Assembly: GCA_022432975.1 (NCBI GenBank)
Contig: CM039505.1
Coordinates: 50,241,897-50,305,896 of the forward strand
From: Begonia masoniana
Taxonomy: Eukaryota; Streptophyta; Magnoliopsida; Cucurbitales; Begoniaceae
Direction of reading: 5' to 3'
DNA length: 64,000 bases
Positions within the stretch are counted from its first letter, which is position 1. Each line of letters begins with the position of its first letter. The notes under the pieces were generated by a model that searched no databases, was not told where the DNA came from, and saw only the letters and a program-made list of their open reading frames with translations. This document shows, one piece after another, positions 22,184-34,700 of the stretch. The translations under genes and the position numbers were made by a program.

Positions 22184-25077
22184 TGTAACACCCGACTTTA
22201 ATTAAAAATTTAAAATAACAGATAAATCTATTAAGTATAATCGATGAATGAAATTATAGTATAATGTAGGTTAGGTTGAAGAATGAGTAAGTAAGGGCAT
22301 AAGGGTAATTGGCAAATTTGAAAGTGGATAAGGTATTTAAGGCAAAAAGTTTAGAGTAGCCGCCACCACTACTCATTTTCTTTCCCTTTCGGTCTTCAGC
22401 TCGAATGGCAGAAATCTCTAGGCGATTCTCTTGCCCGATTCTCCTTCAACCTAGGTAAGCCCTCTTTGTTTTCTTGCGATTCTAGTAGTTAGATAGCTGA
22501 GGGAGTACAATGTGAGAAGTTTCGAGGAATGCTGTGATTTAGAGTAGGTTCAGGCTGGGCGACTATTGAGAATACCCGAGTTGTGGGGTTTCAAATTTGG
22601 TTTCCTCAAACTCCTGTATTGATTCTGTGAAGTTTAGTGAAAGTTTGATTTATGTACTATTATGATTTTAGGTGAGCGAGCTTCTGAAGTAGCATTTAGC
22701 CGAGCGATTTCCAGGGAGCCAGGTAAGTGAAGTTTGCTTGTGCCTTCGGGCATACATCATAAAACGTTAGGATTATGATTACTTGTGTGAATCTGTATTC
22801 TATGCATCATGTTTTTAAAACATACGAAAATGAATTTGAATGCATGATTGGCATGGTAAGGATTGAACATATTTAAACAGTTATGAGAATCAGTTTCACT
22901 GTTAAGGGAATTAATCCACCCCTTAATGAGACAGGGATGTATGTACTTTGGAAGAGCTGATCCACCTTCCAATTTCACAGGGGGATCTGAACAGAAGAAT
23001 CAGTTTCACTGTTAAGGGAATTAATCCACCCCTTAATGAGACAGAGATGTATGTACTTTGGGAGAGTTGATCCAACTCCCAATTTCACAGGGGGATCTGA
23101 ACAGAAACGAAGCACGAGCAACTGAGTTGAGAAAGTAGAAATTGCATATTAGGAATTTATATTTTGTTGTTTCATTTCTTGTTGGCTTTACTTACTTAGC
23201 ATTAAGCTAATAGATGAGTTTTGTGATGTAGGTGTTGAGGATACTGCAGGTGAATTTCCTGAGTGCACAGATGATTAGATGTGGTTGGAGGAGTACATCC
23301 ATGTCTCGGCTTGGTAAACTGATGAGGCGGGTTAACTGGTGTCAGCAGTTGTTGAGGTTTAGTAGATAATGATTTAGTCTGAGTACGTTGAGTTTTCATG
23401 ATAGTAGAAAATTTTAGCATTTTGAATACGTTTGAGATTTACTGATACTAGTAATTTGTTGAGTTTAAATGTTGATTTACTGGATTTGATTAATACTATG
23501 GTTGAGTTGTTTCTGAATGGTCTTGGAGAAGCAAGTAAATTCTTTTCTGTAGATAATGTTGTGTTTCTTTTCCATCATCTTATGTTTTGTCGTTTAGTGA
23601 CCGGATGACAAATCTTATGTTTTGTCGTTTAGTGACCGGATGACAAATCTTATGTTTTGTCGTTTAGTGACCGGATGACAAATCTTATGTTTTGTCGTTT
23701 AGTGACCGGATGACAAATCTTATGTTTTGTCGTTTAGTGACCGGATGACAAATCTTATGTTTTGTCGTTTAGTGACCGGATGACAAATCTTATGTTTTGT
23801 CGTTTAGTGACCGGATGACAAATCTTATGTTTTGTCGTTTAGTGACCGGATGACAAATCTTATGTTTTGTCGTTTAGTGACCGGATGACAAATCTTATGT
23901 TTTGTCGTTTAGTGACCGGATGACAAATCTTATGTTTTGTCGTTTAGTGACCGGATGACAAATCTTATGTTTTGTCGTTTAGTGACCGGATGACAAATCT
24001 TATGTTTTGTCGTTTAGTGACCGGATGACAAATCTTATGTTTTGTCGTTTAGTGACCGGATGACAAATCTTATGTTTTGTCGTTTAGTGACCGGATGACA
24101 AATCTTATGTTTTGTCGTTTAGTGACCGGATGACAAATCTTATGTTTTGTCGTTTAGTGACCGGATGACAAATCTTATGTTTTGTCGTTTAGTGACCGGA
24201 TGACAAATCTTATGTTTTGTCGTTTAGTGACCGGATGACAAATCTTATGTTTTGTCGTTTAGTGACCGGATGACAAATCTTATGTTTTGTCGTTTAGTGA
24301 CCGGATGACAAATCTTATGTTTTGTCGTTTAGTGACCGGATGACAAATCTTATGTTTTGTCGTTTAGTGACCGGATGACAAATCTTATGTTTTGTCGTTT
24401 AGTGACCGGATGACAAATCTTATGTTTTGTCGTTTAGTGACCGGATGACAAATCTTATGTTTTGTCGTTTAGTGACCGGATGACAAATCTTATGTTTTGT
24501 CGTTTAGTGACCGGATGACAAATCTTATGTTTTGTCGTTTAGTGACCGGATGACAAATCTTATGTTTTGTCGTTTAGTGACCGGAAGACAATCTTATGTT
24601 TTGTCGTTAGTGACCGGATGACAAATCTTATGTTTTGTCGTTTAGTGACCGGAATGACAAATCTTATGTTTGTCGTTTAGTGACCGGATGACAAATCTTA
24701 TGTTTTGTCGTTTAGTGACCGGATGACAAATCTTATGTTTTGTCGTTTAGTGACCGGTGGATGTCTTCAAATAGTTTTCCCCTTTTTGTTGACTTTGTTC
24801 AGCGGACGATGAATTTGACTTTTGCAACCTTTAAAGTATTTTCACGAGTTAAACCTTTGCTTCTTAACCGACTGTTCCTTAACATTCCCAATGATTGTTT
24901 TAACATGGTTTTGTTAAATTTTATTTCTATTTAAACGATTTCCGCTGCAAGTTTTCATGTTTCCTCAAATGTCCAAATTTTGAATTTTGAACGAAGTTTT
25001 AAATTTGGTCCAAGTTTTCGTAGAAATATTCGGGTTAATGAGTAACAAACCGGGTTCAGACTACTCGGGGCGTTACA
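22184..25077 (+). mobile_element. E2: solo-LTR-like element (family A), inserted in E3
   Basis: 2894 bp, TGTAACACCCG...GGGGCGTTACA, flanked by the duplication CCGGT (22179-22183 and 25078-25082). Related to E1 and E4 along its length: TATA-like TATTTAA at 22334, donor after 22454, 51-nt mini-exon 22672-22722, acceptor before 23232, and a ~105-bp duplicated block at 22885-23100. It is larger than E1 or E4 because a 35-bp minisatellite has expanded in its 3' half. It is the innermost and so the youngest member of the nest. Confidence 0.92.
23572..24762 (+). repeat. 35-bp minisatellite, ~33 copies (in E2)
   Basis: The monomer is CCGGATGACAAATCTTATG plus TTTTGTCGTTTAGTGA. Roughly the first 28 copies look identical; single-base indels appear only in the last few, from about 24585. 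Such uniformity points to recent amplification or to assembly effects. The core TTGTCGTTTAGTGACCGG occurs as scattered single copies in E1 and E4, the likely seed. Confidence 0.97.
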
Positions 25078-28000
25078 CCGGTGGATCAAGTAAGACAACA
25101 TAGATGACGTCATCGGAAGATGTGATGACGTCATCGGCAGATATAGGCAGTAAACGTAATCGGCAGAAGAAAAAGCTTTGGCAAAATCACTGTTTGGCGG
25201 TGGATGCGAATAAGACAAAATGTGAACAGTGACTATCGGTGGATGCACACTTAAAACAACAGTGAACATGATCGGAAGATGCAGTTTTTAAGGCAAAACT
25301 TGACAACTTTGACAGGAAGGCATACGAACTGAGGCCATAAAAACAGAAGACATATACGTCTCAGATTTTCAAACCACATCAAAACATGGCTCTCGAGCAC
25401 AACAGACGGCATACAGGTTTTAAACCTTCATTACAAAGGACAGGTTTCAAGAAAACGAACTGCATGGATAGCTCTAAAACCAGAAACTATCCATGCACAG
25501 ACTAACAGAAAATATTCCAAACAAATTTCAGAACACTTCAAACATAATTCAACTGTCAAATACAGAGGTTTTAAACATCAATACAGGTTCCATACATCGT
25601 TTTACAAACCACAAAGTGGTACAGAACTGGACCTACGTTTCAAATGTTTTAAAACTTCAAAAGATGAAACAATATTGGACATAACTTCAGAAAACACATT
25701 CTCATAGGATTAACTCATGTCTGATTGCAGCAGCCAAATCCCGTGAGCTCGATCCTCCAACTACATCAGCTCGTCATTTTGAGGCACAAGGTCCTCATCT
25801 GGAGTATCCGTACCTACAACAGGGAGTTCAGCTATGAGCCTAGTGCTCAGTAAGAACATACAATGCAAAGTGATGCACGTGCTATGCATGAACATTTTCA
25901 AATACATGAACATTACATTACATTTCACTGGACAGGAAGGTATAAGTGGGAAGAAGAGCTGGCGCAACAGGAGTACATGCCACAACAGGACATAACAGGA
26001 GTACATGACAGGATGTCAGTCCTCGTCCACACTTAACCATACATTTCATTACAGGTTTTATCTTACTTAACTTCAAACCGTGTGCAGAAAACATTTTCAT
26101 GACTGTCAGAGAAAAACGTGTATGCATGAAAATTCATAGACAGGCAACAGAATAATAAGCAGGATATAAAACAGAACACACTTAACCTAAAACATAACCT
26201 ATAGTTTAACTACCCAACAGAAATCCCGACAACATAAAACCTAGTACCTCCGTATTGTAGGGCCTTAAGGACCAAACCTATAAGTATGAACTTACCTGTT
26301 GCTACAGAGTTGATAGTCTTGAACGTCTCGGAAATGTTCGAACCTGTACATGCACGTTCAGAAAATAAACAAGCTGTAAATGCTAACAAATAAGTTAGAT
26401 GAATTTGTTCCAGATTCATACAAACCCTTAGAAAACAAACCAGTGTGTTTTCATCCAAAGACGGTGAGTTTTTCTCTAAATACCATAACCCTAAACTTCG
26501 GTAAAAACCCACATTAAACTTGTCCAAACTTGTTAGCATTAGAAGATGTTTACCTTAGCGGAGGAGCAGAAGAAAATCTGAGGAGATCAAAGTAAATCTT
26601 CGATGGTTGCTCGTCGACAAGAAGAGAGAGTACCGAGAAGAGAATGGAGAGAGAGCAGAGCAGAGAAGTGAAGAGGGTTTCACGTAGGAGGAAGAACTTA
26701 GCTTCAAGTTGCCAGATGTCACTCAACCATTGGCAACCTCCCACCAACCTTAATTTCTCCCTAATTTACCCCTCCATGCATTCTAAACTTAATGTTTAGT
26801 TTAGTTACACATTAGTCCAGTTCTCCCCTCACTAAATGCTCCAAATTTACAATAAAATAGTTATTGTATTTATGGCAATTTAAATCCATACAATAATTCA
26901 ACAGATTATTACACGGCCAAAATGCCGGGTGTTACATTAGAAAATGTCAAATTTTGACTTTCGAGCGAAGTTTTAAATTTAGACCAAAGCTTCTTAGTTA
27001 TGTTCGAGCTTTGAGTAACGAATCGAGTTTTATAAAAATTCGGGGCGTTACAGGCTGGCATTCCAAATTAAAGAAAAATGAAACATAGGAGGATAACTTA
27101 ATAATGATTAAGGAATTCTCCTCCGGGAAAAACGATGAATCCATTAAGTTGGCCATTACCTTAAATCTTCATTTCCTTCCATGGAGTCTGGACAACTTGC
27201 AAGTAGGGTGTAAACCTCCTTTCTGATAGTAGTGGTTAGAGTAACTATTTTTGTTGGATTGGAAGGGATATGTAGACACCTGTTTAGATTAATACAGTAA
27301 TATTATTATTCGATTAATTTTCTATTTTTGTGCCACTTTTCAAGAGGTATTTCTCTTTAAAAAGTCAAGGTTTCTAGAAGATAAGAAAAGTAACCAGTGA
27401 GAACATAACAATAAAATTATGTCTATTCAGTTTTGAAAGTATTTTTTATTTTTTTTTTCTGTAATTTGTTACATGGCCTGAGATGATAGACTTTTATTAA
27501 GTTGTGCAGAGTTATACTTCATCTATGCAGAGGATGGAGAAACTTTGTTGCGTAGTACATTCAAGAGAGCCCACCTTGTTGCTCCAAGCATAAAATTCTT
27601 TGATGAAACTGACACTGTCGCTGTCAAATGGTAAAGATTTGAAATTTATTAACATGGTTTATATTACTGGTCATGTGAGTTTGAGGCTCCATTTTAGGTT
27701 AAAGCCTGTTTAAAATCCTGGCATGTATTATATTCTATCTCAAGTTCTTATGTATAGTTAGGGAGAGACTATTGTCTATTTTACTGACTGAAAAGGATGG
27801 TCTTGAAGAAGCTAAAATAATCTCAAAATTTTTAAAATTATATTATATATTTGCTATTTTGAAATGAAGATTATATCTTTAAGATTATTGTCATTGATAT
27901 TACTCATCAATTCAGGAAATTCTTATTTTGGCCGCTACAAACCGCCCTTATGCAATTGATGTTGCACTCACACGACTTGACCACTTTAACTGTGTTTAAC

Positions 28001-28627
28001 AAATAAAAGAAACAAATTGTAACAAAAAACAAAATAACATCATTACAAAATATATTAGTATGTTAAAATATCAATATGTTTTTCACTAAGGTTATCTCCT
28101 TCCTTGCAAATTAATGAATTGAGCTGTCTTTTAACTTTTTTTTATTTCGTAGAAATTGAAACATGAAAGGCTGGCATTCCAAATTAATGAAAAATGAAAC
28201 ATAAAATGATAACATAATTATGATTAAGGAATTCTCCTCCGAGAAAAACGATGAATCCAGTAAGTTGGTCATTACCTTAAATCTTCCTTTCCTTCCATGG
28301 AGTTTGGACAACTTGCAAGTAGGGTGTAAACCTCCTTTCTGATAGTAGTGATTAGAGTAACTATTTTTGTTGGATTGGAAGGGATATGTAGACACCTGTT
28401 TAGATTAACACGGTAATATTATTATTCGATTAATTTTCAATTTTTGTGCCATTTTCCAAGAAGTATTTCTCTTTGAAAAGTCAAGGTTTCTAGAAGATAA
28501 GAAAATTATCCAGTGAGAACATAACGATCAAATTATGTCTATTCAGTTTTGAAAGTAATTTTATTTTTTTTTATTTCTGTAATTTGTTACATGGCCAGAG
28601 ATGATAGACTTTTATTAAGTTGTGCAG

Positions 28628-28748
28628 AGTTATACTTCATTTATGCAGAGGATGGAGAAGCTTTGTTGCGTAGTATATTCCAGAGAGCCCACCTTGCTGC
28701 TCCAAGCATAATATTCTTTGATGAAGCTGACACTGTCGCTGCCAAATG
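28628..28748 (+). pseudogene. Best-kept exon a of the CDC48-like fragment
   Basis: 121-nt exon remnant in the second type I unit, open over its length. It reads ELYFIYAEDGEALLR then FQRAHLAAPSIIFFDEAD, the Walker B region of a CDC48-type AAA+ ATPase (hhhhDE). An AG precedes it (GTGCAG) and GTAAAG follows it, so intron boundaries survive. Other units carry copies with substitutions (FFDETD, FFDEADI) or a stop (the TAG in ATGCATAG of the 35538 and 38882 units). The closest family I know is CDC48B; subgroup inferred from this short stretch and exon c. No upstream Walker A region is present, so no unit can make an ATPase. Confidence 0.75.
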
Positions 28749-31700
28749 GTAAAGATTTGAAATTTATTAACATGGTTTATATTACTGGTCATGTAAGTTT
28801 GGAGCTCAATTTTAGGTTAAAGCTTGTTTAAAATCCTTACATGTATTATATTCTATCTCAAGTTCTTATGTACAGTTGGGGAGAGACTATTGTCTATTTT
28901 ACTGACTGAAAAGGATGGTCTTGAAGAAGCTAAAATAATCTCAAAATTTGTAAAATTATATTATATATTTGATGTTTTGAAATGATGATTATATCTTTAA
29001 GATTATTGTCATTGATATTACTCATCAATTCAAGAAATTCTAATTTTGGCCACTACAAACCGCCCTTATGCAATTGATGCTGCACTCATGCGACCTGGCC
29101 GCTTTAACTGTGTTTAACAAATAAAAGAAACAATTTGTAACAAAAAACAAAATAACATCATTACAAAATATATTAGTATGTTAAAATATCAATATGTTTT
29201 TCACTAAGATTATCTCTGTTCTTGCAAATTAATGACTTGAGCTGTCCTTTAACTTTTATGTTTCAATTTGTTTCGTAGAAATTGAAACATGAAAGGCTGG
29301 CATTCCAAATTAATGAAAAATGAAACATAGGATGATAACTTAATTATGATTAAAGAATTCTCCTCCGGGAAAAACAATGAATCCAGTTAGTTGGCCATTA
29401 CCTTAAATCTTCCTTTCCTTCCATGGAGTTTGGACAACTTGCAAGTAGTGTGTAAACCTTCTTTCTGATAGTAGTGATTAGAGTAACTATTTTTGTTGGA
29501 TTGGAAAGGATATGCAGATACCTGTTTAGATTAATACGGTAATATTATTATTCGATTAATTATCTATTTTTGTGCCATTTTCCAAGAGGTATTTCTCTTT
29601 AAAAAGTCAAGGTTTTTAGAAGATAAGAAAATTATCCAGTGAGAACATAAGATCAAATTTTGTCTATTCAGTTTTGAAAGTATTTTTTATTTTTTTTTAT
29701 TTTTTTAATTTGTTACATGGCCTGAGATGATGAATTTTTATTAAGTTGTGCAGAGTTATACTTCATGTATGCAGAGGATGGAGAAACTTTGTTGCGTAGT
29801 ACATTCAAGAGAGCCCACCTTGCTGCTCCAAACATAATATTCTTTGATGAAACTAACACTGTCGCTGCCAAATGGTAAAGATTTGAAATTTATTAACATG
29901 GTTTATATTATTGGTCATGTGAGTTTGGGGCTCCATTTTAGGTTAAAGCTTGTTCAAAATCCTGGCATGTATTATATTCTATCTCAATGTCTTATGTACA
30001 GTTGGGGAGAGACTATTATCTATTTTACTGACTGAAAAGGATGGTTTTGAAGAAGCTAAAATAATCTCAAAATTTTTAAAATTATATTATATATTTGCTA
30101 TTTTGAAATGATGATTATATCTTTAAGATTATTGTCATTGATATTGCTATTTTGAAATTAATGAATTGAGCTGTCCTTTAACTTTTTTGTTTCGTAGAAA
30201 TTAAAACATGAAAGGCTGGCATTCCAAATTAATGAAAAATAAAAATAAGATGATAACTTAATTATGATTAAGGAATTCTCCTCCGGGAAAAACAATGAAT
30301 CAAGTAAGTTGGTCATTACCTTAAATCTTCCTTTCCTTCCATGGAGTTTGGACAACTTGCAAGTAGGGTGTAAACCTCGTTTCTGATAGTAGTGATTAGA
30401 GTAACTATTTTTGTTGGATTGGAAGGGATATGTAGACACCTGTTTAGATTAATACGGTAATATTATTATTCGATTAATTATCTATTTTTGTGCCATTTTT
30501 CAAGAGGTATTTCTCTTTAAAAAGTCAAGATTTCTAGAAGATAAGAAAATTATCCAGTGAGAACATAACGATCAAATTACGTCTATTCAGTTTTGAAAGT
30601 ATTTTTTATTTTTTTATTTCTGTAATTTGTTACATGGCCAGAGATGATGAACTTTTATTAAGTTGTGCAGAGTTATACTTCATGTGTGCAGAGGATGGAA
30701 AAGCTTTGTTGCGTAGTACATTCAAGAGAGTCCACCTTGCTGCTCCAAGCATAATATTCTTTGATGAAGCTGACACTGTCGCTGCCAAATGGTAAAGATT
30801 TAAAATTTATTAACATGGTTTATATTACTGGACATGTGAGTTTGGGGCTCCAATTTAGGTTAAAGCTTGTTTAAAATCCTGGCATGTATTATATTCTATG
30901 TCAAGTTCTTATGTACAGTTGGAGAGAGACTATTGTCTATTTTACTGACAGAAAAGGATGGTTTTGAAGAAGCTAAAATAATCTCAAAATTTTTAAGATT
31001 ATATTATATATTTGCTATTTTGAAATGATGATTATATCTTTAAGATTATTGTCATTGATATTACTCATGAATTGGCCATTACAAACCGCCCTTATGCAAT
31101 TGATGCTGCACTCATACGACCTGGCAGCTTTAACTGTGTTTAGCAAATACAAGAAACAATTTGTAACAAAAAACAAAATAACATCATTACAAAATATATT
31201 AGTATGTTAAAATATCAATATGCTTTTCGCTAAGATTATCTCTGTTCTTGCAAATTAATGAATTGAGCTGTCCTTTATCTTTTTTGTTTCGTAGAAATTG
31301 AAACATGAAAGGCTGACATTCCAAATTAATGAAAAATGAAACATAGGATGATAACTTAATTATGATTAAGGAATTCTCCTCCGGGAAAAATGATGAATCC
31401 AGTAAGTTGTCCATTACCTTAAATCTTCCTTTCCTTCAATGGAGTTTGGACAACTTGCAATTGGGTGTAAATCTCTTTTCTGATAGTAGTGATTAGAGTA
31501 ACTATTTTTGAAGGTTTGAAAGGGATATGTAGACACCTGTTTAGATTAATACGGTAAAATTATTATTTGATTATTTTTCTATTTTTGTGCCATTTTCCAA
31601 GAGGTATTTCTCTTTAAAAAGTCAAGGTTTCTAGAAGATAAGAAAATTATCCAGTGACAACATAACGATCAAATTATGTCTATTCAGTTTTGAAAGTATT

Positions 31701-34700
31701 TTTTATTTTTTATGTCTCTAATTTGTTACATGGCCTAAGATGATAGACTTTTATTAAATTGTGCAGAGCTATACTTCATCTATGCAGAGGATGGAGAAAC
31801 TTTGTTGCGTAGTACATTCAAGAGAGCCCACCTTGCTACTCCAAGCATAATATTCTTTGATGAAACTGACACTGTCGCTGCCAAATGGTAAAGATTTGAA
31901 ATTTATTAACATGGTTTATATTACTGGTCATGTGAGTTTGTGGCTCAACTTTAGGTTAAAGCTTGTTTAAAATCCTGACATGTATTATATTCTATCTTAA
32001 GTTCTTATGTGACAGTTGGGGAGAGACTATTGTCTATTTTACTGACTGAAAAGGATGGTCTTGAAGAAGCTAAAATAATCTCAAAATTTGTAAAATTATA
32101 TTATATATATGCTGTTTTGAAATGATGATTATATCTTTAAGATTATTGTCATTGATATTACTCATCAATTCAGGAGATTCTAATTTTGGCCACTACAAAC
32201 TGCCCTTATGCAATTGATGCTGCACTCATGCGACATGGCCGCTTTAACTGTGTTTAACAAATAAAAGAAACAATTTGTAACAAAAAAAATAACATCATTA
32301 CAAAATATATTAGTATGTTAAAATATCAATATGTTTTTCGCTAAGATTATTTCTGTTCTTGCAAATTAATGAATTGAGCTGTCCTTTAACTTTTGTTTTT
32401 CGAAGAAATTGAAACATGAAAAGCTGGCATTCCAAATTAATGAAAAATGAAACATAGGATGATAAATTAATTATGATTAAGGAATTCTCCTCCAGGAAAA
32501 ACAATGAATCCAGTTATTACCTTAAATCTTCCTTTCCTTCCATGGAGTTTGGACAACTTGCAAGTAGTGTGTAAACCTTCTTTCTGATAGTAGTGATTAG
32601 AGTAACTATTTTTGTTTGATTGGAAGGGATATGCAGACACTTGTTTAGATTAATACGGTAGTATTATTATTTTATTAATTATCTATTTTTGTGCCATTTT
32701 CTAAGAGGTATTTCTCATTAAAAAGTCAAGGTTTCTAGAAGATAAGAAAATTATCCAGTGAGAACATAACGATCAAATTATGTCTAAAAGTATTTTTTAT
32801 TTTTTATGTCTCTAATTTGTTACATGGCCTAAGATGATAGACTTTTATTAAATTGTGCAGAGTTATACTTCATCTATGCAGAGGATGGAGAAACTTTGTT
32901 GCGTAGTACATTCAAGAGAGCCCACCTTGCTGCTCCAAGCATAATATTCTTTGATGAAACTGACACTGTCGCTGCCAAATGGTAAAGATTTGAAATTTAT
33001 TAACATGGTTTATATTACTGGTCATGTGAGTTTGTGGCTCAATTTTAGGTTAAAGCTTGTTTAAAATCCTGACATGTATTATATTCTATCTTAAGTTCTT
33101 ATGTGACAGTTGGGGAGAGACTATTGTCTATTTTACTAACTGAAAAGGATAGTCTTGAAGAAGCTAAAATAATCTCAAAATTTGTAAAATTATATTATAT
33201 ATTTGCTGTTTTGAAATGATGATTATATCTTTAAGATTATTGTCATTGATATTACTCATCAATTCAAGAGATTCTAATTTTGGCCACTACAAACAGCCCT
33301 TATGCAATTGATGCTGCACTCTTACGACCTGGCCGCTTTAACTGTGTTTAACAAATAAAAGAAACAATTTGTAACAAAAAAAAAATAACATCATTACAAA
33401 ATATATTAGTATGTTAAAATATCAATATGTTTTTCGTTAAGATTATTTCTGTTATTGCAAATTAATGAATTGAGCTGTCCTTTAACTTTTGTGTTTCGTA
33501 GAAATTGAAACATGAAAGGCTGGCATTCCAAATTAATGAAAAATGAAACATAGGATGATAACTTAATTATGATTAAGGAATTCTCCTCAAGGAAAAACAA
33601 TGAATCCAGTTAGTTGGCCATTACCTTAAATCTTCCTTTCCTTCCATGGAGTTTGGACAACTTGCAAGTAGTGTGTAAACCTTCTTTCTCATAGTAGTGA
33701 TTAGAGTAACTATTTTTGTTGGATTGGAAGGGATATGCAGACACCTGTTTAGATTAATACGGTAATATTATTATTCGATTAATTATCTATTTTTGTGTCA
33801 TTTTCCAAGAGGTATTTCTCTTTAAAAAGTCAAGGTTTCTAGAAGATAAGAAAATAATCCAGTGAGAACATAACGATCAAATTATGTCTATTCAGTTTTT
33901 AGGGCAATTTTTTATTTTTTATTTCGGTAATTTGTTACATGGCCGGAGATGATGAACTTTTATTAAGTTGTGCAGAGTTATACTTCATGTATGCAGAGGA
34001 TGGAGAAGCTTTGTTGCGTAGTACATTCCAGAGAGCCCACTTTGCTGCTCCAAGCATAATATTCTTTGATGAAGCTGACACTGTCGCTACCAAATGGTAA
34101 AGATTTGAAATTTATTAACATGGTTTATATTACTGGTCATGTGAGTTTGGGGCTCCATTTTAGGTTAAAGTTTGTTTAAAATCCTAGCATGTATTATATT
34201 CTATCTCAATGTCTTATGTACAGTTGGGGAGAGACTATTGTCTATTTTACTGACTGAAAAGGATGGTCTTGAAGAAGCTAAAATAATCTCAAAATTTGTA
34301 AAATTATATTATATATTTGATGTTTTGAAATGATGATTATATCTTTAAGATTATTGTCATTGATATTACTCATCAATTCAGGAAATTCTAATTTTGGCGA
34401 CTACAAACCGCCCTTATGCAATTGATGCTGCACTCATGCGACCTGGCCGCTTTAACTGTGTTTAACAAATAAAAGAAACAATTTGTAACCAAAAGAAAAT
34501 AACATCATTACAAAATATATTAGTATGTTAAAATATCAATATGTTTTTCGCTAAGGTTATCTCTGTTCTTGCAAATTAATGAATTAAGTTGTCCTTTAAC
34601 TTTTTTGTTTCGTAGAAATTGAAACATGAAATGCTGGCATTCCAAATTAATGAAAAATGAAATATAGGATGATAACTTAATTATGATTAAGGAATTCTCC

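Larger units (their letters stand above)
21505..26936 (-). mobile_element. E3: solo-LTR-like element (family B), inserted in E1
   Basis: Read on the minus strand it starts TGTAACACCCGGCATTTTGG at 26936 and ends GGTCGTCACA at 21505. The duplication TTAGA flanks it (21500-21504 and 26937-26941). Its own length is ~2.53 kb (21505-22183 plus 25083-26936). The same family recurs at 56928. On the minus strand it carries a 48-nt mini-exon (26343 to 26296) followed by GTAAG, and a 69-bp tandem repeat with TGACGTCA palindromes (21950-22140). No coding sequence is supported; frames such as 21733-22191 (-) merely read through the 69-bp repeat. Confidence 0.9.
19460..27052 (+). mobile_element. E1: solo-LTR-like element (family A), host of a nested insertion
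   Basis: Starts TGTAACACCCGG and ends CGGGGCGTTACA, flanked by the 5-bp duplication GGCTG (19455-19459 and 27053-27057), which splits a copy of the array unit. Its own sequence is ~2.16 kb (19460-21504 plus 26942-27052); the rest is E3 with E2 inside. TG...CA ends plus a 5-bp duplication indicate an LTR that lost its internal region by LTR-LTR recombination. No protein is encoded. It carries TATA-like TATTTA (19595), a splice donor after 19719, a 51-nt mini-exon (19935-19985) and an acceptor before 20499. A ~105-bp duplicated block spans 20155-20365, and the 3' half has degenerate GGATGATG/CCGGTGGATG repeats (20870-21290). Confidence 0.9.

Noticed and set aside
23572..24762. Possible CRISPR-like array
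   Set aside because: Units are contiguous 35-bp repeats without unique spacers, inside a plant LTR; it is a minisatellite.
19460..27052. Reading E1-E3-E2 as one large DNA transposon because the ends look like short inverted repeats (TGTAAC...GTTACA)
   Set aside because: Each level has its own 5-bp duplication and TG...CA ends, which fits LTR integration; E4 gives an uninterrupted version of E1.
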